Shown here in pieces: positions 61,426 to 64,000 of a stretch of 64,000 bases of DNA (the stretch's first letter is position 1; every line of letters starts with the position of its first letter). Location of the stretch: the NCBI RefSeq assembly GCF_000723465.1, contig NZ_HF545616.1, positions 372,001-436,000 of the forward strand, given 5' to 3'. The stretch comes from Ruminococcus bicirculans (ex Wegman et al. 2014) (GTDB lineage Bacteria; Bacillota; Clostridia; Oscillospirales; Ruminococcaceae). A model generated the notes under the pieces. That model was not told where the DNA came from, made no database searches, and was given only the letters and a program-made list of their open reading frames with translations. The position numbers and the translations under genes were made by a program.

Positions 61426-62616
61426 TTAACCTGCAAAATCAATATCTACAGAGCATATCTCAGCGTCAGTTCCTACCCTCATGAAAGTGCCGTATACACC
61501 AACACCAGAGGTGACAATGGAGTACATATTATCTTTCTTTATCATGCCACATGGGTTTTCCCAGAAAAGACCTATTGTCAGATTGCCTGGGAAAAGCTGC
61601 CCGTCATGTGTGTGACCTGAGAAATCTATGTCTGCACCTGCGTCAGCGGTCTTTTGAAGCTCGTCAGGCTCGTGGGAAAGCACAAATATCGGCTTGGTCT
61701 TGTCAAGATCCTTCGTAAGCTCTGATATCTCTGCACGAGTGCCGTCCTCAGTACCGGGCTTGTCAGTGTCACGCCTGCCCACAAGATAAAATTCATCGTT
61801 TATCAAAACAGACTCATCATTGATAAGCTTTATGTTACACTCTTTCATAAAGTTTGTCATTTTCTCGTTGTGGAGCTGTTTTCCGCCCCAGTCAAAGGTA
61901 AACCCCATGAGAATTTTTTCATCTATATCGTGGTTGCCATAGACCGCATAAACACCGTATTTGCTCTTTATGGACTTGAGCTGTGCCTTTATCCCTTCGG
62001 GATCGTCCATGCCGTCATAGCTGTTGTCAAAAATATCTCCTGCTATTATAACAATGTCAGCGTCCTGCTGGTTTATTTTCTCAACCATGTTGGTGATGTG
62101 ATCCACACCGATAGCGTAACCCATGTGCAGGTCAGCCACAAGCACAGCTTTTAAATGCTTGTCACTGCCACATGACTTGTTGACAGTTACGCTGTATTCA
62201 TTCACTTTGATGTTTCGTGCATTGAAAATGCCGTAAAGACAGGTCGCCACCGCACAAGCCACAACCACCGAACCTATGGAAATAACGCTTCCACGGGAAA
62301 AAAGCAGCGTGTTTTTGAGCTTCGTGTGCTTTGCGATAAGTCTTAGCAGGTCAAAAAGCACCACATACAAGAGTGAGTAGAGCATAATGCCTATCCAGTA
62401 TGTAGAAATTCGCCTTATGACGATAGCAACGGCGGATTTTGGAAGCAGAAAAGCTATAACAGGCGAAAGCGCCATGAAAAGATAGACCACTGCAAAAGGC
62501 ACTTTGAAACGCAGCCAGTTAAATCTGTGGTTGCAGTGCTTCATCCAGTAGAAAAATCGGAACATCATGTATGATGATACGCCCAGATAAAAGGGCAGAA
62601 GAAATAGAAATATCAT
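61426..62616 (-). CDS. Membrane-anchored metallophosphoesterase (YkuE-like)
   Basis: 396 residues. Four hydrophobic helices fill the first about 150 residues, then a calcineurin-like phosphoesterase domain with the full metal-site series: VADLHMG, IAGDIFDNS, YGNHDIDE, LSHEPDEL and SGHTHDGQLFPG. Family members such as YkuE/YaeI act on UDP-sugar lipids or other phosphoesters outside the membrane. The substrate is not determined. Confidence 0.9.
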   Translation of the reverse strand: MIFLFLLPFYLGVSSYMMFRFFYWMKHCNHRFNWLRFKVPFAVVYLFMALSPVIAFLLPKSAVAIVIRRISTYWIGIMLYSLLYVVLFDLLRLIAKHTKLKNTLLFSRGSVISIGSVVVACAVATCLYGIFNARNIKVNEYSVTVNKSCGSDKHLKAVLVADLHMGYAIGVDHITNMVEKINQQDADIVIIAGDIFDNSYDGMDDPEGIKAQLKSIKSKYGVYAVYGNHDIDEKILMGFTFDWGGKQLHNEKMTNFMKECNIKLINDESVLINDEFYLVGRRDTDKPGTEDGTRAEISELTKDLDKTKPIFVLSHEPDELQKTADAGADIDFSGHTHDGQLFPGNLTIGLFWENPCGMIKKDNMYSIVTSGVGVYGTFMRVGTDAEICSVDIDFAG

Positions 62617-62639
62617 TATTATGCCACCTTATAGATAAG

Positions 62640-62715
62640 TGAGGAATGAGGAATTAAGGTATCGCCTGCGGCGATGACTTTTTTGTAGGGGCGACCTTTG
62701 TTCGCCTGTTTCACC
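62640..62715. repeat. Short dispersed-repeat-like intergenic sequence
   Basis: The gap between the phosphoesterase and TtcA genes holds GTAGGGGCGACC and GTTCGCC in inverted sense, preceded by GAGGAATGAGGAATTAAGG. Similar GTAGGGGCG palindromes are common intergenic repeats in clostridial genomes. Only one copy is in this window, so the call rests on general knowledge. Confidence 0.35.
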
Positions 62716-62734
62716 GCTTGTGGCTGATGAGTTT

Positions 62735-63841
62735 TTATTCCTCTTTGAATCTCTCCAAAAAGCTGTGTCTGCCCTCGTCGTCTTTGTATGCAATGACCTG
62801 ATTGAGCATAACATTCTCCACACTCTTGAAAATATTGTATTCTACCTGCGGATTAACAAGCTTTAGCTTTGCAATAAGCTGTTTTATCTCCATACGCTTT
62901 GATACTGTCCTGCTGTCAGGTGCGCAGGTGGTGCAGGTGTCGGTGAACTTGCAGGCACACTGTATGAAACGCAGCCCGTTATAGTCACGCCAGCGCTTGA
63001 TATCGTCCTCTCTGACCATATAGAGCGGCCTTATGAGCTGCATACCCTCAAAATTCGTGCTGTTGAGCTTTGGCATCATTGTCTGTATCTGTCCGCCGTA
63101 AAGCATTGACATAAGTATGGTCTCGATAACATCATCATAGTGATGTCCAAGTGCGATCTTGTTACAGCCAAGCTCCTGTGCTTTGCTGTATAAATGACCT
63201 CTTCTCATTCGTGCGCACAGATAGCATGGATTTTTCTCCACATTGTATACAGAGTCAAAAATATCAGACTCAAACACTGTTATGGGTATTCCAAGCCGCT
63301 TTGCGTTGCGCTCGATTATCTCACGGTTTGCAGGGCTGTAGCCCGGATCCATAACAAGAAATTTTACCTCGAAAGGGAACTTGCTGTGGCGGTGAAGCAT
63401 TTGTATGAGCTTTGCCATGAGCATTGAATCCTTGCCGCCCGATATGCACACCGCTATCCTGTCATTAGGCTTTATAAGCTCATATTCGTTCACAGATTGT
63501 GTGAATCTGTTCCATATCTCCTTGCGGAATTTCTTTTGTATGCTCCGCTCAGCGTCCTGTGAGATATCTTCTACGACCTCTTTGGAAAGCTTTTCTCTCA
63601 GCCAGCCATAGTAGCCACCCTCTAGGTTTTCAGCGTCATAGCCAAGCTCTCGAAGCTTTTCTGCCTCAGTGTCGCTTATAAGTCCGCTTTTACAGCAGAT
63701 AAGAAGCTTTTTGTCCTTTGGCAGGTCGCTTTTATCAAGCTTTTCGGCAGGGATGTTCACTGCTCCGTCAATGTGACCATACTCAAAAGAAAGCTCGTCC
63801 CTTATATCTATTATCAGCGTGTTGCCGCTTGTGTTTATCAT
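62735..63841 (-). CDS. ttcA: Rhodanese domain fused to TtcA/TilS-like tRNA thiolation enzyme
   Basis: 368 residues. The N-terminal rhodanese domain (about 1-90; IIDIRDELSFEYGHIDGAVN) has catalytic Cys in LLICCKSG. It is followed by a PP-loop ATP-pyrophosphatase of the TtcA type (ICISGGKDSMLMAKLI) with the CxxC pair in PCYLCARMRRG and further cysteines in CKFTDTCTTC, placed to hold an Fe-S cluster. TtcA makes 2-thiocytidine at tRNA position 32. The fused rhodanese could hand over persulfide sulfur, replacing a separate donor. The fusion and its donor role are inference from domains. Confidence 0.85.
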   Translation of the reverse strand: MINTSGNTLIIDIRDELSFEYGHIDGAVNIPAEKLDKSDLPKDKKLLICCKSGLISDTEAEKLRELGYDAENLEGGYYGWLREKLSKEVVEDISQDAERSIQKKFRKEIWNRFTQSVNEYELIKPNDRIAVCISGGKDSMLMAKLIQMLHRHSKFPFEVKFLVMDPGYSPANREIIERNAKRLGIPITVFESDIFDSVYNVEKNPCYLCARMRRGHLYSKAQELGCNKIALGHHYDDVIETILMSMLYGGQIQTMMPKLNSTNFEGMQLIRPLYMVREDDIKRWRDYNGLRFIQCACKFTDTCTTCAPDSRTVSKRMEIKQLIAKLKLVNPQVEYNIFKSVENVMLNQVIAYKDDEGRHSFLERFKEE

Positions 63842-63923
63842 TTGTCAGTTGACCTCCGCAAAATTTATCACTATTCTTTATGATAGCATAAAAATCAACT
63901 TTTTTCAAGCTTTACGCAAAAAT

Positions 63924-63954
63924 AAAACGGCAAAGCCTGATACTTTGCCGTTTT
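63924..63954. terminator. Terminator at right edge
   Basis: AAAACGGCAAAG pairs perfectly with CTTTGCCGTTTT around 7 nt, followed by a T-rich tract on the plus strand and A/T tracts on the other. It may serve a gene beyond the window. Nothing else is seen in 63842-64000. Confidence 0.75.
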
Positions 63955-64000
63955 GTTTTATGTCTTGTGTCTGTTTCTTATATAGAATATTATGGATATT

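Noticed and set aside
1-64000. CRISPR array, prophage structural genes, rRNA
   Set aside because: No regularly spaced repeats, capsid/tail genes or rRNA sequence were seen on either strand.

Overview
The window looks like chromosome from a Gram-positive gut Clostridia, most likely a Ruminococcus-type member of the Oscillospirales/Ruminococcaceae. This is inference from protein style: DUF6076, DUF6809 and TnpV-like accessory proteins, TTG/GTG starts with strong AGGAGG sites, a CIRCE operator, an archaeal-type ProS, a CotH/lamin-tail surface protein and a complete glucose-type PTS. It falls into four parts.

(1) 1-5.3 kb, minus strand: an ECF sigma factor and a DUF4367 anti-sigma-like membrane protein, then two small secreted proteins, two ABC-2-like permeases, an ABC ATPase and a secreted protein cut by the window edge. 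It reads as one stress- or peptide-related cluster.

(2) 5.3-22.66 kb: layered mobile DNA. It begins with scraps of older elements (a broken DUF6076 gene, a serine-recombinase tail, a tyrosine-integrase tail). A type I restriction-modification locus follows, arranged as an inversion/shuffling system with its own tyrosine recombinase and three hsdS cassettes. The cassettes lie in repeats placed so that inversion would rebuild hsdM-hsdS-hsdR on the minus strand. In this sequence hsdM carries two in-frame stops and hsdR one frameshift. Then come a DUF6076/sigma-factor pair with a structured leader, a P-loop replication-type ATPase, an excisionase and integrase A.

(3) 22.66-37.16 kb: a second integrative and mobilizable element, bounded by 23-bp repeats of the tRNA-Glu 3' end (22657-22679 and 37136-37158). 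Cargo: a TnpV-like protein, an ABC-ATPase/TOPRIM (OLD/PARIS-like) defence protein, an IS110-family insertion with a predicted bridge RNA, a two-gene operon of a single-chain restriction-modification enzyme plus a DUF4062 (TIR-like fold) protein, an XRE regulator, a DUF3987 protein, a candidate oriT, a MobV relaxase with an internal amber codon, an excisionase and integrase B. Elements A and B are in tandem at the same tRNA; each integrase is preceded by a promoter enclosed in an inverted repeat.

(4) 37.1-64 kb: core chromosome. tRNA-Met and tRNA-Glu; ppk1; a frameshifted corA-like gene; proS; a CPBP protease; htpG under CIRCE; a LicT/GlcT-type antiterminator with its RNA target, then EIICBA, HPr and EI; an ECF sigma factor, membrane partner and VWA lipoprotein; a LytTR regulator with a LiaF-like protein; a three-gene ABC importer of the ABC_sub_bind family; a large CotH protein; a membrane metallophosphoesterase; and a rhodanese-TtcA fusion.

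The best candidates for undescribed biology are the RM-fusion/DUF4062 operon, the hsd inversion locus, the promoters enclosed in inverted repeats, and three structured RNAs or near-palindromes (24967-25100, 18057-18122, 49491-49577). All family names come from reading the sequence; no database search was run.
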